A stretch of DNA of 64,000 nt from Pseudofrankia saprophytica (GTDB lineage: Bacteria; Actinomycetota; Actinomycetes; Frankiales; Frankiaceae), in the NCBI RefSeq assembly GCF_000235425.2, contig NZ_KI912266.1, positions 674,273 through 738,272 on the forward strand, in the 5' to 3' direction. Position numbers and translations under genes: made by a program. The notes beneath the pieces were generated by a model that was given only the letters and a program-made list of their open reading frames with translations, was not told where the DNA came from and did not search any database. This document shows positions 26,839 through 34,042 of the stretch, piece after piece; the first letter of the stretch is position 1, and every line of letters starts with the position of its first letter.

Positions 26839-27495
26839 TCAGCGGCTGGCGGGCTCGGTCAGCGCCGCGAGTCCCGTCTGGACTCGCAGGTGGCTCGGAG
26901 CCGGCTCGCCCTGCGCCCGCGCCGACCGCAGGACGTCCGCCCACCATTCGAGATCTTCCAGCAGGAGATCCAGGCTGACCCGCGCCATCGGATCCACTGG
27001 CCGGCCGTCGTCGCCGAAGGCGGTACTCACCGCCGGCAGCACGACCGAGTTGCGCAGCGGTACGGCCTCGGCCTCGACGAAGATCTGCGCGAGATGCTCG
27101 ATCGCCCGGATGGCCCCGGAGATTCCCGCGCTGTAGCCGACCGACGCCACCGGCTTGTTACGGAAACCGAAGGACACCCACACGCTGTCCAGGGCGTTCT
27201 TGAGCACGCCGGGAATGCTGTGGTTGTACTCGGTCGTGATCACCAGGTAGGCGTCACCTTCCTTGATCTTGTCGTTCCACGCCTTCACGACCGGCGCGGA
27301 GTAGGTCGGGTCGGCGAAGTCACCGATGGTGCCGAAATGCTCAGCGAAGATCGGCAGCGGCCAGTCACGGAGGTCCAGGACCTCTACCTGGTCGAACCGC
27401 CCGCAGGCGTCCGCTTCCGAGACCACCCAGGGCACCACCAGGTCCGCGGCGCGGGTGGGACGGGTGCTACCGACGATGATCTGCAGCCTGGGCAT
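26839..27495 (-). CDS. NADPH-dependent FMN reductase
   Basis: 218 aa; AAAGGA lies 8 nt before the ATG. Flavodoxin-like fold: I-I-V-G-S-T-R (phosphate loop), P-L-P-I-F, T-T-E-Y-N-H-S-I-P-G-V-L-K-N-A-L-D and a G-Y-S-A-G segment typical of the FMN_red family. It probably reduces flavins or quinones. It is divergent from an MmyB-type regulator, which is a common actinobacterial pairing for oxidoreductases. Confidence 0.9.
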   Translation of the reverse strand: MPRLQIIVGSTRPTRAADLVVPWVVSEADACGRFDQVEVLDLRDWPLPIFAEHFGTIGDFADPTYSAPVVKAWNDKIKEGDAYLVITTEYNHSIPGVLKNALDSVWVSFGFRNKPVASVGYSAGISGAIRAIEHLAQIFVEAEAVPLRNSVVLPAVSTAFGDDGRPVDPMARVSLDLLLEDLEWWADVLRSARAQGEPAPSHLRVQTGLAALTEPASR

Positions 27496-27683
27496 GACGA
27501 GGTCCTTTCGACTGCCACCGAGGCCGTGGCTGCCGCCGAGGCCTGGACGGAACGGAACGGGTCTGACTCGTCATCACCATCGGCGCGGCCACGACGCCGA
27601 TGAACACCCTGCTGACCCCGGGGAGCGGACGGTGGTAACGCGAGGGCCAGGCTGACGCGATCCCGATGTGCCAGGCTCGTCTC

Positions 27684-28565
27684 ATGGCTTCCGAGCTCGC
27701 CAAGTTCATCCGGGCTCACCGCGAACGAGTCCTACCGGCGGAGGTGGGGCTGCCCACGCACGGCCGGCGGCGCACGCCTGGCCTGCGGCGCGAGGAGCTC
27801 GCCACCCTTGCGGGCATCAGCATCGACTACCTGAGCCGGCTGGAGCAGGGCCGCCATGTGAGCCCGTCCGCATCGGTGCTGACCGCCCTCGCGTCCGCGC
27901 TGCGGCTGACCCCCGACGAACGGCAGCATCTCGTCCTGCTCGCGCTGCGCGACGGTCGATCCGTGCCCTGCGCCGGGGTGGGCGTTCCCGCCGACCGGAT
28001 CACGCCGTCGGTCGAGCTGGTGCTTCGACGGCTCGCGCCGTCGCCCGCGGTGGTGCTGAGCCCGTACGGCGACCTGCTCGGCTGGAACACGGCCTGGGCG
28101 TCGCTCGTGGCGCCGCTCGGCATGCTCGACGGCCCGCGTCCCAACCTCGCCCGGTACGTGTTCGGGCACCCGGCGGCCCGGGCCGCGTACCCGGACTGGT
28201 CGGCGGCCGCCGCCGAGCAGGTCCGGCAGCTTCGCGCCGCGGTGACGCGCTGGGATCACGACCCGCGACTGGCCGCCCTCGTCACCGAGCTGTCCGCCCA
28301 TCCGGAGTTCCGCGCGCGGTGGTCCAGCCACGAGGTCGCCGAGAAACGCCACGGGACCAAGCAGCTGGCCCACCCGGGCGTGGGCGTGCTCACCATCGAG
28401 TACGAGGTGATGCTGCTCGGCGACCTGCTCGACCAGCGGCTGATCGTCTGGCTGGCCGCCGACGCGCACACCACCGCCGTCTTCGACGGGCTGCCCGAGA
28501 CACCCACCGTCACCACCGCTCCCACCCGCCTCCGCCTCGTCGACGGTGGCGCGGCCGCCAGCTGA
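27684..28565 (+). CDS. XRE-family regulator with MmyB-like ligand domain
   Basis: 293 aa from the ATG at 27684. N-terminal helix-turn-helix (L-R-R-E-E-L-A-T-L-A-G-I-S-I-D-Y-L-S-R-L-E-Q-G), preceded by R-R-R-T-P-G, then a PAS-like MmyB ligand domain (W-N-T-A, F-R-A-R-W) and a C-terminal helix pair. Such regulators bind fatty acids in known MmyB structures and usually control the divergent oxidoreductase gene, here the FMN reductase 189 bp away. No clear dyad was found between them. Confidence 0.9.
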   Translation: MASELAKFIRAHRERVLPAEVGLPTHGRRRTPGLRREELATLAGISIDYLSRLEQGRHVSPSASVLTALASALRLTPDERQHLVLLALRDGRSVPCAGVGVPADRITPSVELVLRRLAPSPAVVLSPYGDLLGWNTAWASLVAPLGMLDGPRPNLARYVFGHPAARAAYPDWSAAAAEQVRQLRAAVTRWDHDPRLAALVTELSAHPEFRARWSSHEVAEKRHGTKQLAHPGVGVLTIEYEVMLLGDLLDQRLIVWLAADAHTTAVFDGLPETPTVTTAPTRLRLVDGGAAAS

Positions 28566-28753
28566 GGCGATCGGACCGGACGGTCCGCGCTTTCGCCCTG
28601 GCGCCGTGCCCGGCGACGGTCGCCCCGCGCGGGTACTGCCGCGCGCTCATCCTGTCCGACGTCATGGGGAATCCCGTCAGACACCAGAGCCACGACCAGC
28701 ACCGTTTCGCGCCCCGGATGTCTGACAGGACGTCCGGGATCCCCGGGAGGCGG

Positions 28754-30331
28754 TCAGGAGGCTGGAACGGGAGTGCCGGTCTTTGACAGCGGGACGGTCA
28801 GGGATAGCGAGAGCGAGACGCTGGCCCGGGCGGTCTGCGGCGCGAACAGGGCCGATCCGGCGACCACCTGCAGCACCAGGTGGCTGCCGGGCGTCACGTG
28901 CCAGGCGACCGTCGCGAGGTCGACGTCGACGCTGTGCTGCTGCCCGTCGAGGCGGAGCTGGACCGGGACCGCCTGGTTGTCGACGACGACGTGCCGGTCG
29001 GCGTCCACGAGCTGGGCGTACACGACCGCGCCGGCCGGTTGGGCGGTGCCGTGGTAGGCGACCGTGAGCTTGGGCGCGCCGACGATCGCGCCCACGGCCG
29101 ACGGCGGCGGGACCGCGACCTCGACGGACGTGCCGGCGGCGGCCGGCGCGGCGGCGGTCGCCGACCCGGACGTCGCGCTCGGGTCGAGGGCGAGGGTGCC
29201 CTGGCCGGTGGCGGCGAGCGAGCCTGCGGCGGCGAGCGGGTACGAGTCGGCGCCGTACCAGGTACCGGTGTCGTCGACGTACTCGAATCCCGGCCCGGTC
29301 ACCGTGCCCTGGCGCTGCCGGAGGTACCGGTCGAGCCAGCTGATCGTGAGCTGCTCGATGTGGTCGGCCGGCCCGGGATTCGTCAGGCACGTGCCGTGGC
29401 CGCCGCAGAACCAGACCATCTTCAGCGGCACCCGGCCACGCAGTGCCTGGTAGTTCTCGACGCCCTCGGCGAGCGGGAAGAGTGTGTCCACGGTGCCCTG
29501 GATGATCAGCGTCGGCACCCGGATCTTCCCGAGCAACGACGCCGGGCCGTGGTCGGCATACCAGTCCACGATCTCCGCCGACGGCTGGGCGTAGGTGGTG
29601 GCCGCCCGGCAGGCGTCGGTCACATGCGTGTCGAGGCGGTTCTTGCCGCTCTGGCCGATCCGGCACAGCAGGCCGCCCCAGCCGGCCTTGTTCGCCCCGT
29701 CGGGATAGAGGCTCTCGGTCAGGGTGTTCCACGCGATGGCCGGGACGATCGCGTCGATGCGCGGGTCGGACGCCGCGGCGATGAACTGGATCGCCCCGCC
29801 GTAGCTGCCTCCGACCATGCCGACCCGAGGGTCGCCAGCCGCGTCCAGCTGCGTCTCCGGCTGCCGGGCGAGCCAGGCGACCAGCGCCGCCACATCGCGG
29901 CCCTCGAACGGCGCGTAGTCGGTGTGCGCGGCGCCGCCGGACCCGCCGAATCCGCGCGGATCCCACGTCACGACGTTGTAGCCGGCGGCCACCAGCGGCG
30001 CGATGCTGCCCGTCGCCGGGTCGGTCTCACCGGGCTGACCCCAGCCGGGGCCGTCCAGCACGGTGGGAGCGCGGCCACCGGCCCGCAGGCCGGTGGCCGG
30101 GAAGAAGTGCGTCACGATCTGGGTGTCGTCGAACGACGCCACCTTCACCGTTCTGGCGGCCACCGCCGGGCCCGTGCCCGCGACGGCCGGCGCGGCGCCG
30201 GCGGCCCGCGCAGCCTCCGGCTTCGCATCACCGGAGCCGCCGCAGGCGGCGAGCGCCAGCGAGGTGAGGACCGCGGCAGCCGCCAGCCACACTGGACGTC
30301 GAGGAGGAAGCCGGTTGGGACGTGCCATCAT
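28754..30331 (-). CDS. secreted S15 / CocE-type alpha/beta hydrolase (lipoprotein)
   Basis: 525 aa from an ATG at 30331 (the frame opens further to 30376 but that adds only unrelated residues before the signal peptide). A lipoprotein signal ends at L-A-A-C (Cys ~30). The hydrolase domain has D-P-R-G-F-G-G-S-G, the nucleophile elbow G-G-S-Y-G-G (Ser ~176), G-T-V-D-T-L-F-P for the Asp and G-G-H-G-T for the His. The C-terminal ~150 residues form a beta-sandwich as in X-Pro dipeptidyl peptidases and CocE. Ser-anchored extracytoplasmic peptidase or esterase; substrate unknown. Confidence 0.85.
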   Translation of the reverse strand: MMARPNRLPPRRPVWLAAAAVLTSLALAACGGSGDAKPEAARAAGAAPAVAGTGPAVAARTVKVASFDDTQIVTHFFPATGLRAGGRAPTVLDGPGWGQPGETDPATGSIAPLVAAGYNVVTWDPRGFGGSGGAAHTDYAPFEGRDVAALVAWLARQPETQLDAAGDPRVGMVGGSYGGAIQFIAAASDPRIDAIVPAIAWNTLTESLYPDGANKAGWGGLLCRIGQSGKNRLDTHVTDACRAATTYAQPSAEIVDWYADHGPASLLGKIRVPTLIIQGTVDTLFPLAEGVENYQALRGRVPLKMVWFCGGHGTCLTNPGPADHIEQLTISWLDRYLRQRQGTVTGPGFEYVDDTGTWYGADSYPLAAAGSLAATGQGTLALDPSATSGSATAAAPAAAGTSVEVAVPPPSAVGAIVGAPKLTVAYHGTAQPAGAVVYAQLVDADRHVVVDNQAVPVQLRLDGQQHSVDVDLATVAWHVTPGSHLVLQVVAGSALFAPQTARASVSLSLSLTVPLSKTGTPVPAS

Positions 30332-30446
30332 CCGCACCTCAGACGGCCAGAGCCAGGCGATACGTGCCAGGTTCACCTGGTTGAAACAGATAAAAGAACC
30401 TGCTGAGGCTAACAGTGCCGTCTCACTCGTGCTACCGGTAGATCGT

Positions 30447-30962
30447 CTACCCGGCCCGGCGGGCCCGGCGGGTGGCCAGGGCCGAGCGGATCAGGTAGGC
30501 CGGCGTCGGCGGGACCCAGCCCAGCTGGGTGGCGGTGCCCAGGTCGTCGCGGTTGGCCCAGTGCTCGATGACCTTCCCCTCGGCGACGCGGAACCAGTGC
30601 GTCTGCGTGGTGGCGAAACGCCGCCCGGTCGGCGGGAAGGCCCGCTCGACACGCCCCTCGGCGTCGTAGGTGGCGAACGGGTCGACGTGCCGGCCGCTCA
30701 TCGTGCAGTGCAGCGCCACGACGTCGCCCTGTTCCACCGTGTCATGCACCTCCCAGTGCAGATCGGCGTAGGCGGATCGCAACCACTGGGCGGTGGCGAA
30801 GAAGGCCTCCGGCCCCTGGCCGCGGCAGGCCGGGGGTTCCTGCTCCGCCTCCCGGTTGGCGGCCAGCGGGTGCACGACCTCGACGAAGTCGTCGAAGTCA
30901 CCGGTCGCCATGATCTCGATGCTGCGTCGCGCCAGCGCCGTGAGCGAGATTGTGCCTTGCAT
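30447..30962 (-). CDS. SnoaL-like / NTF2-fold protein
   Basis: 171 aa. SnoaL-type alpha+beta barrel features: F-D-D-F-V-E-V-V-H-P, the central W-E-V-H-D-T-V-E-Q-G-D-V-V-A-L-H, and a final strand G-K-V-I-E-H-W-A-N-R-D-D. Family members include polyketide cyclases and ester cyclases, but many are binding proteins or have unknown activity. It is divergent from a TetR gene with an operator-like dyad between them, so it is probably repressed by that regulator. Confidence 0.85.
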   Translation of the reverse strand: MQGTISLTALARRSIEIMATGDFDDFVEVVHPLAANREAEQEPPACRGQGPEAFFATAQWLRSAYADLHWEVHDTVEQGDVVALHCTMSGRHVDPFATYDAEGRVERAFPPTGRRFATTQTHWFRVAEGKVIEHWANRDDLGTATQLGWVPPTPAYLIRSALATRRARRAG

Positions 30963-30994
30963 GGGTCACCTCGTGATGGTCTAGTGTCGAAGTT

Positions 30995-31015
30995 GAATAC
31001 ATGCTCCCTGTATTC
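30995..31015. promoter_or_regulatory. TetR operator candidate
   Basis: GAATACA (30995-31001) and TGTATTC (31009-31015) are perfect inverted arms 7 bp apart. The site lies 33 bp upstream of the SnoaL-like start and 22 bp upstream of the tetR start, the usual position for an operator that shuts both divergent promoters. It is also an AT-rich island in a GC-rich background. Confidence 0.75.
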
Positions 31016-31036
31016 GTTAAATGAGGACAGTAAGGA

Positions 31037-31690
31037 ATGATGGAGGATCACGCCAAGGGCCGTCGCGGATACGACAACCGGGGCCGGGCCGAACAGGCGC
31101 GGCGCAACCGCCGGCAGATCGTCGCCGCGACCCACGACCTGCTGCTGGCCCAGGGCTACCGCGCCACCACGATGACCGACATCGCCCGCGCCGCCGGCGT
31201 CTCCGTCGAGACCGTCTACAAGGCGTTCGGCACCAAGGCGGCCCTGGTCAAGGCCGTCTACGACGTCGCGGTGGTCGGCGACGACGAACCGGTTCCCCTG
31301 GTGGACCGGCCAGAGCTCAAGGCGCTGCGCGCCGACCCGGATCCGGCGTCGAAACTGCGCCGCTACGCCGCCATCGCCCGGTCGCTGTCCGAGCGGATCG
31401 GGCCACTGACGGGGGCGCTGCTGGCGGGGGCGCGCAGCGGTGGCGACCCCGATCTCGAGGCGCTGACCGCCACCACCGACCAGGAGCGCCTGGCGGGCGC
31501 CACCGGCATCGTCAGCCACCTCGCCGAGACCGGCGGCCTGCGCCCCGGCCTCGACCTCGGCCACGCCCGCGACACGGTCTGGGCACTCATCTCACCCGAC
31601 CTGTACCGCCTCCTCGTCGTGGAACGCGGCTGGTCCCACGACGACTACGAACGCTGGCTCGCCGACACCCTGGTCGCCGGCCTGACCTGA
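31037..31690 (+). CDS. TetR-family transcriptional regulator
   Basis: 217 aa from the ATG at 31037. The N-terminal TetR helix-turn-helix is clear (I-V-A-A-T-H-D-L-L-L, T-M-T-D-I-A-R-A-A-G-V-S-V-E-T-V-Y-K-A-F-G-T-K). The C-terminal ligand domain is helical and unassigned. It likely binds the dyad at 30995-31015 and controls itself and the SnoaL-like gene. Its last 46 bp overlap the end of the convergent VOC gene. Confidence 0.92.
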   Translation: MMEDHAKGRRGYDNRGRAEQARRNRRQIVAATHDLLLAQGYRATTMTDIARAAGVSVETVYKAFGTKAALVKAVYDVAVVGDDEPVPLVDRPELKALRADPDPASKLRRYAAIARSLSERIGPLTGALLAGARSGGDPDLEALTATTDQERLAGATGIVSHLAETGGLRPGLDLGHARDTVWALISPDLYRLLVVERGWSHDDYERWLADTLVAGLT

Positions 31691-32307
31691 TCGGCTGCCG
31701 GCGAGGCCTCCCACGCGAACCCGTCCGGGTCGGTGAAGGGCGCGGCGTCGCCACCGATCACGAGCCGGTGCGATCCGGTCCCGTCGGGAGAGACCCCGGC
31801 GTCCTTGGCGAGCGCGCGGCGCCGGTAGAGCGCCAGCCTGACGGGACTGGACGGAGTGTCGAACTCGACGTACATGCGGGCGAAGCTCTTCCCGACGGCG
31901 AGGCCGCGGTCCGCGTAGAACCGCTTGCTCGCCACCACGTCGGCGACTCCCAGCAGGAGCACGATCTGGTCGATCTCCCGGCTGGCCGGGCCGCTGTCCT
32001 TCTTCGCCGAGGTCGCGATCTTCCAGATCGTCCCGTCCGGGGCCTGGACGACACCGCCATAGCCCCAGAACGACTTCGCCACCGGCTTCAGTGGCAAGGC
32101 ACCGGCGTCGAGGGCCGTGCCGACAAGGCTGTCGACGTCGGCCGGCTGGGACACCGTGAGTGACAACGTGAACCCACGGAAGCCGGTCGTCGGCTCGTCC
32201 GAGGCCCGAAGGCCGATCTGGTCGCCCAGGTCGAAGGCGGCGCTGTAGAAGCTGCTGGCGGCGGCGGGGTCGGCCACCTCAAGGGTGACGGATTCGATGG
32301 AAGCCAT
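31645..32307 (-). CDS. VOC (glyoxalase-fold) two-domain protein
   Basis: 220 aa from an ATG at 32307. Two tandem beta-alpha-beta-beta-beta modules: residues ~1-100 (S-V-T-L-E-V-A-D-P, W-K-I-A) and ~110-200 (I-V-L-L-L-G-V-A-D-V, F-T-D-P-D-G-F-A-W-E). Similar proteins include dioxygenases, glyoxalases and antibiotic-binding proteins, and the Glu/His metal set is not complete enough to assign one. The final ~15 codons overlap the tetR gene on the opposite strand. Confidence 0.85.
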   Translation of the reverse strand: MASIESVTLEVADPAAASSFYSAAFDLGDQIGLRASDEPTTGFRGFTLSLTVSQPADVDSLVGTALDAGALPLKPVAKSFWGYGGVVQAPDGTIWKIATSAKKDSGPASREIDQIVLLLGVADVVASKRFYADRGLAVGKSFARMYVEFDTPSSPVRLALYRRRALAKDAGVSPDGTGSHRLVIGGDAAPFTDPDGFAWEASPAADQVRPATRVSASQRS

Positions 32308-32453
32308 GCCGATCACGCTAGGTGCGGCCCACCACCCAACGCTTCTCCATTCCTGACCGATCCGCCCCCGTTCCAGCCAGCGGGGATTACGGTGACCACG
32401 CAGCGTGGGGCGGTCGCGGCAGGTCGCCGGGGCGAGTGGAGGTGCGGTCGGCC

Positions 32454-33431
32454 GTGGGTGCTGTCGAGACGCCGCTCGGGCCGCTGTCGGCCGGTTCGGT
32501 TTCGTTACGGCTTTATCCGCATGCCGTGGAGCCACCGATGAGCGCCCAGCAGACGGTGGCCGAGCTGCGGGTACAGGCCGCGCTGGCCACCGAGGCCGGT
32601 TTCGACGGCGTCATGACCAGCGAGCACCACGGCGGATTCCCCGGTTACCTCCCCAACCCGTTGCAGCTGGCCGGCTGGGCCCTGGAAGCCATGACCGCGG
32701 GCTGGGCGGCCGCCTGCCCGTTGCTGCTCCCGCTGCGACCGACGGCACTGGTCATCGAGGAGACGGCGTGGCTGGCGGCCCGGTTTCCGGGCCGCGTTGG
32801 CCTGGGCGTCGCCGCCGGATCGCTGCGGGACGACTTCGACATCCTCGAGACCACCAAGGACGGGCTGACGCGGCGCTTCGCCGCCGGGCTCGCGGACGTG
32901 GCGGGCGCCTTGTCCGGTCGCGACCCGGGGCGGCTGGCCAACGATCCGGCCGTCGCGGCCTGCGCCGACGCCCCGATACCGCTCGTCAGCGCGGCCATGA
33001 GCCCGGCGGCCGTGCGCCGCGCCGCGGCCGCCGACGTCGGCCTGCTCTTCGACTCGATGTCCGCCCTTGGGCGCTGCCGCCAGCTCGCCGACGCCTACCG
33101 GGAGGCAGGCGGCAAGCGGGCCCGCGTCCTCGTCCGCCGGATCTGGCTCGGTACGCCGCCGACCAGCCGCCAGGACAGGCAGGTACAGGTCTACCGCGGT
33201 TACGCGGCGCCGACGGCGGTCTCACACTGGTCGGACGACGCCCTGATCTGCGACGACGACCCGGGCGCCCTGGCCGAACGGCTGGCGGCCGACGTGATCG
33301 CCGCGGGCTGCGACGCCGTCAACGTCCGCCTGCACGTCCCCGGGATCACGCCCGCCGAGGTGCGCGACCAGCTCGCCCGCCTCGACGGGCTCGCCGCAGG
33401 GCTACGCCGCCTGCTGGTCGGACCCCGGTAG
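32454..33431 (+). CDS. LLM-class flavin-dependent oxidoreductase
   Basis: About 325 aa from a GTG at 32454 with GGAGG 11 nt upstream; GTGs at 32436 and 32442 are alternatives. The luciferase-like fold shows A-L-A-T-E-A-G-F-D-G-V-M-T-S-E-H-H, followed by L-P-L-R-P-T-A-L and R-V-G-L-G-V-A-A-G-S. Such enzymes use F420 or FMN. It is 147 bp from the divergent VOC gene and adjacent to an ICMT-like gene. Confidence 0.85.
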   Translation: MGAVETPLGPLSAGSVSLRLYPHAVEPPMSAQQTVAELRVQAALATEAGFDGVMTSEHHGGFPGYLPNPLQLAGWALEAMTAGWAAACPLLLPLRPTALVIEETAWLAARFPGRVGLGVAAGSLRDDFDILETTKDGLTRRFAAGLADVAGALSGRDPGRLANDPAVAACADAPIPLVSAAMSPAAVRRAAAADVGLLFDSMSALGRCRQLADAYREAGGKRARVLVRRIWLGTPPTSRQDRQVQVYRGYAAPTAVSHWSDDALICDDDPGALAERLAADVIAAGCDAVNVRLHVPGITPAEVRDQLARLDGLAAGLRRLLVGPR

Positions 33432-33518
33432 GTGCAGGCAAGCACGTCTCTCGGCGACCAGAAGCCAACCGAAAGACTCTGTCTTGACAGCCTGGGTGGC
33501 GGGCGGACACTTGCAGCC

Positions 33519-34028
33519 GTGCATCGATCGACTGCCGCCGCCGGCAGCGCGGCGTTCTTCCTGGCGGCGCCCGGCGTCATGGCCGGCGTGATCCCCTGGG
33601 CGCTGACGAGATGGCGGTTCCTCGCGGCGGATCAGCCCTGGCTCCTGCCGGTTCGGGTGCTGGGTGGGGCGCTCCTCGTCTGCGGGGCGGTGGTGGTCGT
33701 CCAGGCGTTCGCCCGGTTCGCGACCGAGGGACGCGGGACCCCGGCGCCGGTCGCGCCGACGGCGAGGCTGGTCGTCGGCGGACTGTACCGATACGTACGC
33801 AACCCCATGTACTGTGCCGTCGCGGCGACGATCATCGGTCAGGCACTGCTGCTCGGCCAGCCGGTCCTGCTGGGCTACGCGGCCCTGTTCATGGCCGCCG
33901 TCGCCGCCTTCGTCCACTTCTACGAGGAGCCGACGCTGCGCGCCCGCTTCGGCGCCGCGTACGAGACCTACCGCGCGCACGTCCCCGCCTGGACCCCTCG
34001 CCCGCGCCCGTGGACCCCGCCGGCCTGA
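33519..34028 (+). CDS. isoprenylcysteine carboxyl methyltransferase-like membrane protein
   Basis: About 169 aa from a GTG at 33519; the frame opens back to 33432 but the added residues have no family match, and neither start has a good ribosome site. Three to four membrane helices are followed by the family motif G-L-Y-R-Y-V-R-N-P-M-Y and a C-terminal E-E-P-x-L-R-A-R-F-G-x-x-Y-x-x-Y. Bacterial members methylate lipids or unidentified small molecules. It follows the LLM gene closely and is convergent with the ATP-grasp gene (14 bp gap). Confidence 0.8.
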   Translation: MHRSTAAAGSAAFFLAAPGVMAGVIPWALTRWRFLAADQPWLLPVRVLGGALLVCGAVVVVQAFARFATEGRGTPAPVAPTARLVVGGLYRYVRNPMYCAVAATIIGQALLLGQPVLLGYAALFMAAVAAFVHFYEEPTLRARFGAAYETYRAHVPAWTPRPRPWTPPA

Positions 34029-34042
34029 GCGGACGCATCCGC

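Noticed and set aside
28676-28726. GTCAGACA / TGTCTGAC inverted arms after the MmyB-type gene
   Set aside because: Arms are 8 bp with a 35-nt loop; too weak and too far apart to call a terminator or operator.
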